This document shows, one piece after another, positions 1-6,319 of a stretch of DNA of 37,567 nt. Position 1 is the stretch's first letter; each line of letters opens with the position of its first letter. Position numbers and translations under genes: made by a program. The notes under the pieces are model-generated. The model ran no database searches. It had not been told where the DNA came from and saw nothing but the letters and a program-made list of their open reading frames with translations. Origin of the DNA: a virus; IMG/VR virus record IMGVR_UViG_3300009502_000114, positions 1 to 37,567 of that record; one strand, 5' to 3'.

Positions 1-75
1 ATCCTTCACACCAATGTCATTCGTCTTCGCATATTTACTATCCTTCACATCTTTTAACATATCACGTAACAGCAT
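1..75 (-). CDS. Start of a structural gene downstream of terminase, truncated by the window edge
   Basis: Only the first 25 codons are present and the frame is still open at base 1. The product begins MLLRDMLKDVKDSKYAK. The ATG at 75 follows a strong GGGAGGA ribosome binding site. In most tailed phages the gene after the large terminase encodes the portal protein, so portal is the positional guess. The residues present are too few to confirm it. The 18-bp palindrome at 91-108 lies just upstream of the ribosome binding site. Confidence 0.6.
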   Translation of the reverse strand, partial: MLLRDMLKDVKDSKYAKTNDIGVKD

Positions 76-90
76 AAATTATTCCTCCCG

Positions 91-108
91 TGTCCAAACG
101 TTTGGACA
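91..108. repeat. 18-bp perfect palindrome, copy 1 of 3
   Basis: TGTCCAAACGTTTGGACA is a perfect palindrome. It sits in the short gap between the small membrane protein gene and the next structural gene, immediately upstream of that gene's ribosome binding site. The same 18 bases occur at 27309-27326 and 30324-30341. Copies 1 and 3 also share the following nine bases, ACTAATTAT preceded by A. It is a likely protein-binding site (operator, stoperator or parS-like centromere). Confidence 0.85.
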
Positions 109-109
109 A

Positions 110-232
110 CTAATTATCAAATTCTTTTTTTAATCTCTCCGCAGTCCATATAACCAGACTCATGACAAACGACAACACTGTTATAAAAATACACACCCCA
201 ATTATTTTCAATATAAGAAATAAAGTAGCCAT
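110..232 (-). CDS. Small single-pass membrane protein, 40 aa
   Basis: This short gene begins in a TAATG overlap with the large terminase stop codon, after the ribosome binding site GTGAGGA. It encodes MATLFLILKIIGVCIF, continuing as a hydrophobic helix to about residue 28 and ending in a charged tail, ERLKKEFDN. A single transmembrane segment with a basic C-terminus is all that can be read. Its stop codon overlaps the ATTAG flank of the palindrome. The function is unknown. Coupling to terminase argues that it is translated. Confidence 0.6.
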   Translation of the reverse strand: MATLFLILKIIGVCIFITVLSFVMSLVIWTAERLKKEFDN

Positions 233-2448
233 TAGTCCTCACCTATCACCGCTGCCCAATCATACCCACTCTTGATTTTATCGTCCCATGCATATCGTAA
301 ACTATCAATACAATTTGCAACCAACACGCCGTTAGCAAAATACTCATGTTGATCTTCAACCATTATATTATATACGTGCTGTGCATTTCCTTGAACATAC
401 TTTTTGTTTTTTATATTTGTTAATTGTAAATGGTTCACCACATGTAATACACTTTCTGATTTCATTATCAATTCCTGATGCTCTTCTAAAAGCTGATTTG
501 CATTTATTTGAACAGAACCTAACTGTGCCATAGGGTAATGTTGAAAAGGCACTATCACAGTGCTCGCAAATAAAATCTTTTGGTAACAGATTTGCAGCAA
601 CTGCTTTCCCGTGTTCTTTATGCCATTGTAAACCTGCTTCACTGCTATGCCACTCTGATGCAAGATGTCTGATGTTATCAAGGTTTGCTTTTGTTTCCTC
701 TTTATGTGAGGTGTGGTAATCTTTGGCATGATCTGACATATGTGCCGTACCAATTTTAAGTTCCAGATTATCCAATTCATTATTAAGTGGATTACCATCT
801 TTATGGTGTATGCACATGCCTTTTGGGACATCCCCATAATTGTCTTCCCAGAGTGCAACGTGTAATGCTTTTGTACTGTATTCTCCTTTTTCATAAATAG
901 AGCATTTGTAATAAACCCTGTCATTCCTTCTTTTGCTCTCTGGGTATCTGCGATAAGGCATCCCATTGTAAATGATCTTTTCATGTTTTGTGCTTGTAAG
1001 ATTTTCCATTTATTCTCTTCCCCTGTTAAAAAATAAAGTGTATCATGTTTACCAATATCGTCAATATGTTTTTTACCTGTTGCTGTTATTACATTATGAG
1101 ATGTTGTTGCTGTTACTGTTCTACCGTTTGCAAACCAATAATCTTTTACTTCTTGCACACCATTATCAAAAGTCTTAACCACTGGTTTGTATCCAGCACG
1201 TGTCAGAATCATATCGCCCACTTTAATATTCTGAATTGGTATTTCACCTTTATCAGTAGCAACCATTGTACCAGCAATAAAGCAATGATTCCATTTATCT
1301 AAGACTATCGGCAACACCTCATTAGTCTTCGGGTCTTTCTTATATGAGTAATGCTTAAACTCTTCCAGTGTGTGCTTGCATCTTGTATGAACATAAATCA
1401 TTTCAAACTTACGCAGGAACTCTATACCTTCCTTAACTGATCCCTTCGCTGGTTTAATGCTTGTGCCCACCACTTTCATTTTACCTGCTTTGTTAGCGGG
1501 GCGTAATGCGAACCCCTGCTTGCGTACATGGTTGATGGTATCTGGTCTTGCACAATCAGCCTTGATAATATAATTTCTGGAATCAGGCACTGTGTCAAAC
1601 AACTCACCAATATCATCCAGCTCAACTCCAACACCATATGCTTCATAATCAACATACAAATTATTATCAGCTATAAATGATCTTACCAGCGTTGTCGGGT
1701 CATTACTAAATCCCCAGTCAGCCCCATACATAAACTGCATCCCTGTTGGTGTTTCAAATTCACACTCTTCAAACTTGCCCCTGAATATACAAGCGTCACT
1801 AATGTGTAATGTGTTGCCTTCCCAAATATGTTCATATGCATCAGGATCAACTTGTTTACAATAGACACGTTCTTTCTCCAGTGTATTTGGAAAGCGGGGA
1901 TTATCCTGCCAGCCAACTTTTATACTTACACAATCAGGCGGGGGATTTAATACAAACCTTTTATAAGTAGGATCATCCGCTTCCCCTGTATTCCATGATA
2001 ACCATATTTCACTGTTCTCTTTACGTATCGTAGGTATTAATACTTGCCAGCTTTCTTCACTCGTACTCTGTGCTTCTTCTACCCAGCAGATATCAATATC
2101 TTCTAATGATTTTATTTCCTGTATGTTTCTATTAAGCCCCTTGAATATAAACTCACTGCCGATGGAGCTGGTAATAGATTGCTTCTTTACGTCAAATACT
2201 TTTGATAATCCTAATCGATCTATTTGTGTGCTCAATAGTTTATGCACTGATTCCGCAATCGATGCTTGAAATTCACGTGTGCATAATACACGCACTTTTC
2301 TTGTCGATGCAATTACTAACAGTGCCTGTGCAAATGCCCAACTCTTAGCCCCACCTCGTCCACCATAATAAGACTTGTAACGATGTGGTCTGAACAGCGG
2401 TTGAAACGCCTCAATAATATCTATGTTGGCTTCTAACTTCTCAGGCAT
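232..2448 (-). CDS. terL: Terminase large subunit interrupted by an intein
   Basis: This is the packaging motor ATPase and nuclease that translocates phage DNA into the prohead and cuts it. The N-terminal ATPase shows a Walker A-like GGRGGAKS at residues 29-36 and a Walker B WVEEAQ at 122-127. The RNase H-fold nuclease shows D244 (GADWGF) and D298 (KADCARPD). The final motif, DKWNH...CIDSLRYA, is split by a 324-residue intein (residues 389-712), so the third catalytic Asp (D715) lies three residues past the splice site. Removing the intein leaves a 414-aa protein, normal for the family. The gene abuts the small terminase. An HNH gene is nested in another frame inside the intein. Confidence 0.95.
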   Translation of the reverse strand: MPEKLEANIDIIEAFQPLFRPHRYKSYYGGRGGAKSWAFAQALLVIASTRKVRVLCTREFQASIAESVHKLLSTQIDRLGLSKVFDVKKQSITSSIGSEFIFKGLNRNIQEIKSLEDIDICWVEEAQSTSEESWQVLIPTIRKENSEIWLSWNTGEADDPTYKRFVLNPPPDCVSIKVGWQDNPRFPNTLEKERVYCKQVDPDAYEHIWEGNTLHISDACIFRGKFEECEFETPTGMQFMYGADWGFSNDPTTLVRSFIADNNLYVDYEAYGVGVELDDIGELFDTVPDSRNYIIKADCARPDTINHVRKQGFALRPANKAGKMKVVGTSIKPAKGSVKEGIEFLRKFEMIYVHTRCKHTLEEFKHYSYKKDPKTNEVLPIVLDKWNHCFIAGTMVATDKGEIPIQNIKVGDMILTRAGYKPVVKTFDNGVQEVKDYWFANGRTVTATTSHNVITATGKKHIDDIGKHDTLYFLTGEENKWKILQAQNMKRSFTMGCLIADTQRAKEGMTGFITNALFMKKENTVQKHYTLHSGKTIMGMSQKACAYTIKMVIHLIMNWIIWNLKLVRHICQIMPKITTPHIKRKQKQTLITSDILHQSGIAVKQVYNGIKNTGKQLLQICYQKILFASTVIVPFQHYPMAQLGSVQINANQLLEEHQELIMKSESVLHVVNHLQLTNIKNKKYVQGNAQHVYNIMVEDQHEYFANGVLVANCIDSLRYAWDDKIKSGYDWAAVIGED
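313..1284 (-). other. Intein in the terminase nuclease motif
   Basis: The 324-residue insert starts at C389 and ends at N712, with C713 as the +1 nucleophile. Block A reads CFIAGTMVATDKGEIP, block B contains TATTSH, block F reads VYNIMVEDQHEYF and block G reads NGVLVAN followed by C. The penultimate residue is Ala rather than the usual His, which can slow splicing but occurs in active inteins. The exteins rejoin as KWNH-CIDSLRYA, a classic terminase motif. Residues about 489-690 show no homing-endonuclease domain in this frame, because that DNA encodes an HNH protein in a different frame. Confidence 0.92.
368..1009 (-). CDS. HNH homing endonuclease nested out of frame within the intein
   Basis: This 213-aa protein has an HNH core, MCIHHKDGNPLNN...DNLEL (residues 65-84). 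It also has two C-terminal treble-clef-like zinc motifs: CEHC...CSNKC (148-170) and CITC...CSRKC (187-209). Phage and intron-associated HNH endonucleases often carry such zinc ribbons. It is read in a different frame from terL and has its own ATG at 1009, preceded by AGGGGAAGAGAATA as a ribosome binding site. Both frames stay open for the full 642 bases. It probably cleaves intein-less terL alleles to spread the intein. The fact that it is not fused to the intein is unusual. Confidence 0.9.
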   Translation of the reverse strand: MENLTSTKHEKIIYNGMPYRRYPESKRRNDRVYYKCSIYEKGEYSTKALHVALWEDNYGDVPKGMCIHHKDGNPLNNELDNLELKIGTAHMSDHAKDYHTSHKEETKANLDNIRHLASEWHSSEAGLQWHKEHGKAVAANLLPKDFICEHCDSAFSTLPYGTVRFCSNKCKSAFRRASGIDNEIRKCITCGEPFTINKYKKQKVCSRKCTARI

Positions 2449-3045
2449 TTATTCCTGTTCCTTTTTCTTACCAATAAAGTTTACAGTCAGCACTGGAACA
2501 ATAGGATTAAAGTCTTTACCATCTGCACCTGTGATCTCTGTTTTAACCTTATCACCAAATCTACTGGGAAATAAATATTTAGCATTCCATTGTTTTGTCT
2601 TTATCCGTAATGCACTTCTGCCCAGCACATCGTAATCAATCATTCGTGTTCGCTTACCCGTCTTCTCATCTATCTTTATGTATGTATCATTCCGTCCATC
2701 ATTTGCTATATCATCACACATGTCAGCGATCACTTCCGCTTGTGCTTCTCTGGCTAGTGTATAGAGTTCCAAAAACTCCTGATTGAATCTCACGTCCTTT
2801 GGTTGCTTCCACGCCATAACCGTTGATATGTGGGGCATTCCCTCATCATCACCACAAATGCGTGTTAATGTTCTGCCCTTAGTTAACTCCTTACATATGT
2901 GTCTGGCAACAGCATCATTATACTTATCTGGTCTACCTGTTTTATTCTTACCATTAGGCTTTTTTGCAAAGGTATGTGTTAATCCTTTTTGTATTGCACT
3001 TTGATTAACGCCTGTTTTTTTCTTTTCCCTTAACTTGATGCCCAT
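2449..3045 (-). CDS. terS: Terminase small subunit
   Basis: The 198-aa protein has the usual small-terminase layout. A basic N-terminus leads to GRPDKYNDAVARHICKEL (residues 38-55). A helix-turn-helix region follows around residues 56-80 (LTRICGDDEGMPHISTVMAW), then a helical segment rich in A and E (LYTLAREAQAEVIADMCDDIA). The family recognises the packaging site and oligomerises to deliver DNA to the large subunit. The stop codon is directly adjacent to the terL ATG, the standard gene order. Family membership is recognised from sequence pattern and position only. Confidence 0.9.
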   Translation of the reverse strand: MGIKLREKKKTGVNQSAIQKGLTHTFAKKPNGKNKTGRPDKYNDAVARHICKELTKGRTLTRICGDDEGMPHISTVMAWKQPKDVRFNQEFLELYTLAREAQAEVIADMCDDIANDGRNDTYIKIDEKTGKRTRMIDYDVLGRSALRIKTKQWNAKYLFPSRFGDKVKTEITGADGKDFNPIVPVLTVNFIGKKKEQE

Positions 3046-3046
3046 A

Positions 3047-3267
3047 CTAAAATCCCCGTTCTATACTCATCGGCATATTACCTTCCCATAAATACTTTAA
3101 TAACAAATTCAATTCATCTATTGTTTCCACATCTGTTTTTTTACAATCACATTTTAATGTCTGCTGCCCTGCATATGTTTCTGCACCATAGTAAATAATT
3201 CCAGCCCCGTTACATTTTTGGCACGATTTTTTATCAGCTATTTTTACATCCCCTTTTTGTGTTGCAT
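3047..3267 (-). pseudogene. Small zinc-ribbon protein gene with its start in the wrong frame (frameshifted or recoded)
   Basis: An open frame ending at 3047 encodes a CQKCNGAGII...LKCDCKK zinc ribbon followed by a helical tail ending in MSIERGF. It has no ATG, GTG or TTG start at its upstream end. A good start exists at 3267: an ATG in TAATG overlap with the preceding gene, with AGGA seven bases upstream. It reads MQHKKGM then stops. A -1 shift, or one extra base in the A5G4 run at 3251-3259, would join the two parts. This could be a sequencing indel, a real mutation or programmed -1 frameshifting. An ATA start at 3241 is a less likely alternative. Confidence 0.5.
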
Positions 3268-3587
3268 TATATCATCCTGCTACGAAGGTCGGCAATACGC
3301 TTTTTTGCATTACTGATCTTGATAATAGCAATAAAAACTATACCCACTCCGATGATTAAAATGGTGATCGGTAAGTAAGCCAGTAAGAATGCATACCCGT
3401 CTTTTGATTTCGCCACTGTGTCCCCCATTGCATTAAGTGCTGGTGCTTTATTCAACGTTGCTATTTTCATTTGTGGTGCTTTACTTGTTAAGTTAGTAAT
3501 GAATTGAAATATAGTTGAGATCATCCCAGCTACAGATGTTATCATTCCTGTTAACAAAATCACCTTATCACTTTTTCGTTTGTTCAT
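3267..3587 (-). CDS. Two-helix membrane protein, holin-like in shape
   Basis: The 106-aa product has a hydrophobic segment at about residues 9-30 (ILLTGMITSVAGMISTIFQF). A second, stronger one lies at about 67-90 (AFLLAYLPITILIIGVGIVF). A polar loop connects them and the C-terminus is basic (NAKKRIADLRSRMI). Two membrane spans with a basic tail fit a holin, but the gene lies in the terminase region rather than beside the hydrolase, so this is only a guess. The ribosome binding site is weak, and a 6-bp hairpin (3598-3614) sits just upstream of it. Confidence 0.75.
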   Translation of the reverse strand: MNKRKSDKVILLTGMITSVAGMISTIFQFITNLTSKAPQMKIATLNKAPALNAMGDTVAKSKDGYAFLLAYLPITILIIGVGIVFIAIIKISNAKKRIADLRSRMI

Positions 3588-3691
3588 ATTTTCTTGTGTT
3601 CATCTTTTATGAACATCCTAATAAATTGTACAAAAATGCCCATGCTCCCCGTAGACTTTGCGATAGGCTGTAAATTTGGGAACATAGGCAT
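3584..3691 (-). CDS. Possible 35-aa peptide
   Basis: This short frame starts with ATG eight bases after the stop of the basic 50-aa protein. It ends in an ATGA overlap with the two-helix membrane protein. It reads MPMFPNLQPIAKSTG and then a more hydrophobic middle. There is no clear ribosome binding site, so translation would depend on re-initiation. The overlap and spacing favour a real gene. The lack of a ribosome binding site and of recognisable features argues against it. Confidence 0.35.
   Translation of the reverse strand: MPMFPNLQPIAKSTGSMGIFVQFIRMFIKDEHKKI
3598..3614 (-). promoter_or_regulatory. Hairpin just upstream of the membrane protein start
   Basis: On the mRNA strand GTTCAT-AAAAG-ATGAAC forms a perfect 6-bp stem ending 11 bases before the ATG at 3587. 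It lies where it could affect ribosome access to the weak binding site. No poly-U tract follows, so it is not a terminator. Confidence 0.4.
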
Positions 3692-3699
3692 TGGGAAGG

Positions 3700-3852
3700 C
3701 TACTTATTTTTGCAACATTTCTTTTCATGCTTTTTCTGCTTTTTCAGTTTATTTTTTTCACGCCTTCCTTCAATTCTGTATCTCTGACAATGAGCTTTGT
3801 GTCGCCCGAACTTTCTGTTCTTCTTCGAACCCTTTGCTTTTTGCCCCGCCAT
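3700..3852 (-). CDS. Small, strongly basic phage protein, 50 aa
   Basis: The frame begins MAGQKAKGSKKNRKFGRHKA and continues with CQRYRIEGRREKNK, ending in a Lys-rich tail with CCKNK. Start codon ATG at 3852 follows a very strong GAGGAGGTGA ribosome binding site. Very small proteins of the pattern GKKxRKxGRxK...YRxxGRREKNKxxK are common in phage genomes. I recognise the pattern but know no function. The positive charge suggests nucleic-acid binding. Upstream lies an 11-codon leader ORF and a hairpin that may control it. Confidence 0.8.
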   Translation of the reverse strand: MAGQKAKGSKKNRKFGRHKAHCQRYRIEGRREKNKLKKQKKHEKKCCKNK

Positions 3853-3867
3853 CCTGCATCACCTCCT

Positions 3868-3913
3868 CACTATGTAGTTACTTCATAGTGGGGACTTCAG
3901 AATGTTTTTTCAT
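3868..3913 (-). promoter_or_regulatory. Leader peptide MKKHSEVPTMK ending inside a hairpin
   Basis: An 11-codon ORF (ATG at 3913, TAA at 3878-3880) has a near-perfect ribosome binding site, AGGAGG, five bases upstream. Its last codons and stop lie in a perfect 7-bp inverted repeat, CACTATG...CATAGTG (3868-3890). The repeat ends next to the binding site of the 50-aa basic protein. Ribosomes translating the leader would open the hairpin, so this looks like translational coupling or attenuation. Confidence 0.55.
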
Positions 3914-4047
3914 ACTGCCTCCTGTAAGATATCAAATGTTATAAGAAGTGGTTTAACCGTCATTAAATTATTTAAAATTTAACCGCTTACCTACCACCGA
4001 AGGTCAACGGCTTCCAGTTATTAGAGTCTGGCAACTGCTTCTATAAT
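3914..4047 (-). promoter_or_regulatory. Structured 5' leader of the late/packaging operon
   Basis: About 130 bases lie between the predicted start of transcription and the first leader ORF, and they hold no gene. Short complementary arms are visible on the RNA strand: CAGTT...AACTG (within 4015-4036), GAAG...CTTC (about 3997-4012), and GTGGT...ACCAC enclosing an AT-rich loop (about 3951-3998). The segment TTTAACCG occurs twice on the plus strand. No known riboswitch is recognised. Confidence 0.4.
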
Positions 4048-4076
4048 AAGCGAATTATACTATGTTTTGAAATAAT
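4040..4076 (-). promoter_or_regulatory. Promoter of the packaging operon
   Basis: On the minus strand TATAAT lies at 4059-4054 within GTATAATTCGCTTATTATAG. The same 21-base block, with one mismatch, recurs at 33731-33751. No sigma-70 -35 box is found 16-18 bases upstream, which suggests an activator or a phage-specific factor. It faces the terminase genes and is the only promoter-like sequence ahead of them. Confidence 0.55.
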
Positions 4077-4140
4077 AGAGAGATAACTAATTGAAAATAT
4101 TAGAGTGTTGCTTGATCGGCTATCGCATCACGTATAATTT

Positions 4141-4482
4141 CTATTGTGCGAACTGCTTTTTAACTCGCTGAATGAATTTGTATACTGTAATCTCTGCTAC
4201 TTCCGCATGAATTGCCACGTCTTTTACTTTTTTATGATCAATGAAATACAACTGAAACATTAATGCTTTTTTACTTTGTGTTGACTTTTTAAATACAAGT
4301 CTGTCGTTAGGAATGTTATACACTGATGCCCCCAAATAAATGAATGGCTCTTCTCTTTGCCGAACATGATCCTGCTGAATATATCTCTGGTACACCTCAC
4401 AGCATTTATTGTCTTTCCACGGATCATCCCTTCGCCCGCACGTTTTAAACAGATCACAATCACCAAACTTACATGTCCCCAT
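4141..4482 (-). CDS. Cys-rich N-terminus plus helix-turn-helix-like protein, 113 aa
   Basis: The start is placed at the ATG at 4482, which has TGGAG eight bases upstream. A longer reading of the same frame only runs through the tRNA gene. The product begins MGTCKFGDCDLFKTCGRRDD and has a fourth and fifth Cys in NKCCEVY, giving a possible zinc site. The C-terminal part (KKVKDVAIHAEVAEITVYKF) reads like a helix-turn-helix. This suggests a small phage regulator just upstream of the late promoter. The role is not established. Confidence 0.75.
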   Translation of the reverse strand: MGTCKFGDCDLFKTCGRRDDPWKDNKCCEVYQRYIQQDHVRQREEPFIYLGASVYNIPNDRLVFKKSTQSKKALMFQLYFIDHKKVKDVAIHAEVAEITVYKFIQRVKKQFAQ

Positions 4483-4511
4483 TCCAGTTAAACTCCAATC
4501 CAGATTTATTT

Positions 4512-4587
4512 TGGAGCTGGTGATGGGACTTGAACCCGCAACCTGCTGATTACAAATCAGCTGCTCTGCCAATTGAGCTACACCAGC
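4512..4587 (-). tRNA. tRNA-Thr (anticodon TGT)
   Basis: The 73-base cloverleaf starts GCTGGTG (pairing with CACCAGC) and has a D arm AGCTCAATTGGCAGAGC. The anticodon stem is CTGAT/ATCAG with loop TTTGTAA, hence anticodon TGT, and the T arm is GCGGGTTCAAGTCCC. The 3' CCA is encoded after a T discriminator base (4512-4514). It would read ACA codons, which are frequent in this AT-rich genome. It sits between two small genes, as phage tRNAs often do. It may also compensate for cleavage of the host tRNA. Confidence 0.96.
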
Positions 4588-4596
4588 GTACAATAC

Positions 4597-5019
4597 CTAC
4601 GAATGCAACAACGCACCAGAAGGATGAAGTATCACGTGATCATCAACAATCATAAAATCCAGAAGCTCCAATTCCTGTACTGATAATTGTGCGTTCGATA
4701 ATTGTGATACTTCTATTTCTCTTATTACAACATCTGTTGCCTTTGTCAATATAGTTTCATTGTATTCTTTCATAAAATTCTGCTTTGATTCATCATCCAT
4801 TATGAATTCTTTTTTCTCTTTATCAAAAGAACCATACTTCTTTAACACAGCATCACCATCAGCTTGTATCTGTGCAACACATGAATACAATGAATCAGCA
4901 TTTCTTTTTAAAGTGTATGCTGCTTTCGCTGGCAATGGCACTACGGATACCTTACGAATGATATCCAGTGCAATAAGAACTACATTATAAGTCAGTGTGA
5001 CTCGTCTACCATTTTCCAA
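4597..5019 (-). CDS. DUF1617-like conserved phage protein
   Basis: The 140-aa product has the pattern I associate with DUF1617. An N-terminal segment LPAKAAYTLKRNADSLYS is followed by a helix, then LKKYGSFDKEKKEF, then a C-terminal SVQELELLDFMIVDD. The family is found in phage genomes with no established function. The N-terminus MENGRRVTLTYNVV is preceded by GGGGGTAACAC. It lies between the tRNA and the lysis genes. Assignment is by pattern only. Confidence 0.7.
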   Translation of the reverse strand: MENGRRVTLTYNVVLIALDIIRKVSVVPLPAKAAYTLKRNADSLYSCVAQIQADGDAVLKKYGSFDKEKKEFIMDDESKQNFMKEYNETILTKATDVVIREIEVSQLSNAQLSVQELELLDFMIVDDHVILHPSGALLHS

Positions 5020-5030
5020 TGTGTTACCCC

Positions 5031-5282
5031 CTATGCTATTTCATCAAAGTTATTATCAACGATAGATATCTTTAAATTGTACGCATTGTGCTTGGAAAAT
5101 ATAACACCCAACTCTTCAGCCACTCTGTAAAGCAAAGTACGCATTGCTTCCAATTCACCTTTACTATTCTCGGACTCATCATCATAACCAAATACTTCTG
5201 GCATGGGTGGTAAATCCTCATCACACTCGTCCATGTCCAGATACAAAATCCATCCACCAATCGCTGTTTGAATACTTAACAT
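5031..5282 (-). CDS. Acidic hypothetical protein, 83 aa
   Basis: The product is acidic with no membrane segment (MDECDEDLPPMPEVFGYDDE). A helical part EAMRTLLYRVAEELGVIF follows, then a beta-like end NLKISIVDNNF. The ATG at 5282 follows AAGGGGGTTTAAA. It is unrecognised and sits between the lysis membrane protein and the DUF1617-like gene. Confidence 0.65.
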   Translation of the reverse strand: MLSIQTAIGGWILYLDMDECDEDLPPMPEVFGYDDESENSKGELEAMRTLLYRVAEELGVIFSKHNAYNLKISIVDNNFDEIA

Positions 5283-5293
5283 TTTAAACCCCC

Positions 5294-5536
5294 TTATCTT
5301 AAATATATTCGGTTTACTATATTACCGTCATAATAAAATGTAACACCCCGCTCATCTGTCCCAGCACAATATGTTTTTGGTAACTTCAAAATCACATCAC
5401 ACTCAGCGGGCTTCAGTGTCCCATCACAATTTGCTTTTCTAGTGATCTGGTATTGGGATGCAGTAAACCCGATCCAGAAAAAACTACAGGCTACTATTAA
5501 AAATAATCCTGTGAACCCAATTATATTTAATCTCAT
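5294..5536 (-). CDS. Small membrane-anchored protein of the lysis cassette
   Basis: The 80-aa product has one N-terminal hydrophobic segment (about residues 4-25, IIGFTGLFLIVACSFFWIGF). A short exported-looking domain with three Cys follows (CDGTLKPAECD, TYCAGT). The gene begins in an ATGA overlap with the hydrolase gene, so the two are co-translated. By position it could be a spanin component or a lysis inhibitor. The sequence alone does not decide. Confidence 0.7.
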   Translation of the reverse strand: MRLNIIGFTGLFLIVACSFFWIGFTASQYQITRKANCDGTLKPAECDVILKLPKTYCAGTDERGVTFYYDGNIVNRIYLR

Positions 5537-6210
5537 AACAACACTCCTCTCCCCTTGTTAACAAAAAAGGGATTGAATGAAGCAAGCACTGTACGCACTG
5601 GAGCTTCAGTATAAAATTGATGATTCCCGATCTGACAAACAAGCCGATATACTTTTGCCCACGCTGGTTTTGCATCAGGTGTTTTAAAGTAAGTGACACA
5701 ATTCTCTATTAGCAATCGGTGACCAACAATCGTCCCTGCTATCAGCCCACGTGCCAATGCATAGCATTCACGCAATGGTACTAATTTTTTATAGGACTGC
5801 TTCCAATTTAATGCTATTGTTTTTAATCGCTGGTATTGTTTGTCGTTCTGAGAAAAACAACTGAATTGTGCTGGCTTGAGTATAACGTTTTTAATACTTT
5901 GCTTGCCGTGATCACTGCGTTCTAAAATAGCAGTGCCGACAGCAAGCTTCCCCTCTGTGCTTTCACTGCGTGATTCACCATAGATTGCCAATGCCAGCAA
6001 CTGCGTTGGTGTCAACGCCTTGAACACAGCTTTACTATCATAAGTTTTTACTATTATCGGCTGGGCGATATAATAAGGTTTTTGTTCTGCACTTACCAAC
6101 ATCATACTATTTCCCGCCACTCCTTTTTCTACAATATTAATTTCGACTGCAACCGCCATGTTGCTCCAGCATATGAACATGATCATCATCATTGTAAATA
6201 ACTTTTTCAT
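5533..6210 (-). CDS. Exported SleB-like cell wall hydrolase (endolysin)
   Basis: The 225-aa product has an N-terminal signal or anchor (MKKLFTMMMIMFICWSNMAVA). A Hydrolase_2/SleB-type domain follows: LLALAIYGESRSESTEGKLAVGTAILER (about 72-100) carries the E predicted to be catalytic in GESRSE, and QFSCFSQND follows at about 115-123. This family cuts peptidoglycan glycan strands. An exported hydrolase can be held at the membrane until a holin depolarises it (SAR-endolysin style). It is first in the lysis operon, behind its own promoter (6276-6305), with ribosome binding site AGGAGGTAAC. Confidence 0.82.
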   Translation of the reverse strand: MKKLFTMMMIMFICWSNMAVAVEINIVEKGVAGNSMMLVSAEQKPYYIAQPIIVKTYDSKAVFKALTPTQLLALAIYGESRSESTEGKLAVGTAILERSDHGKQSIKNVILKPAQFSCFSQNDKQYQRLKTIALNWKQSYKKLVPLRECYALARGLIAGTIVGHRLLIENCVTYFKTPDAKPAWAKVYRLVCQIGNHQFYTEAPVRTVLASFNPFFVNKGRGVLL

Positions 6211-6254
6211 TGTTACCTCCTAAAATCATAGATAACCCTTTCCACAAAAAAAAT

Positions 6255-6287
6255 CCACTGCATTAATTTTGGGAAATTATACAGTGG
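6255..6287 (-). terminator. Hairpin with U-tract overlapping the lysis promoter
   Basis: CCACTG (6287-6282 on the minus strand) pairs with CAGTGG (6260-6255) across a 21-base loop and is followed by ATTTTTTTT. On the plus strand the arm is followed by GTTTTATT. It could end transcription of the upstream genes. Its loop contains the -10 box of the lysis promoter, so the two signals exclude or tune each other. The long loop makes terminator strength uncertain. Confidence 0.45.
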
Positions 6288-6305
6288 GTTTTATTGTTTC
6301 GTCAA
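6276..6305 (-). promoter_or_regulatory. Sigma-70-type promoter of the lysis genes
   Basis: TTGACG (6305-6300) and TATAAT (6281-6276) are separated by 18 bases on the minus strand. Transcription would start about 60 bases before the hydrolase ATG. This is the best consensus -35/-10 pair in the window. Confidence 0.7.
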
Positions 6306-6319
6306 TACTTTTTATTGCG

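Noticed and set aside
972-1302. Plus-strand ORFs opposite terL
   Set aside because: Low-complexity reverse-strand readings of the intein region with no start signals.
4483-4593. N-terminal extension of the 4141-4482 protein beginning VAQLAEQLICNQQ
   Set aside because: This stretch is the translation of the tRNA-Thr gene. The real start is the ATG at 4482, which has its own ribosome binding site.
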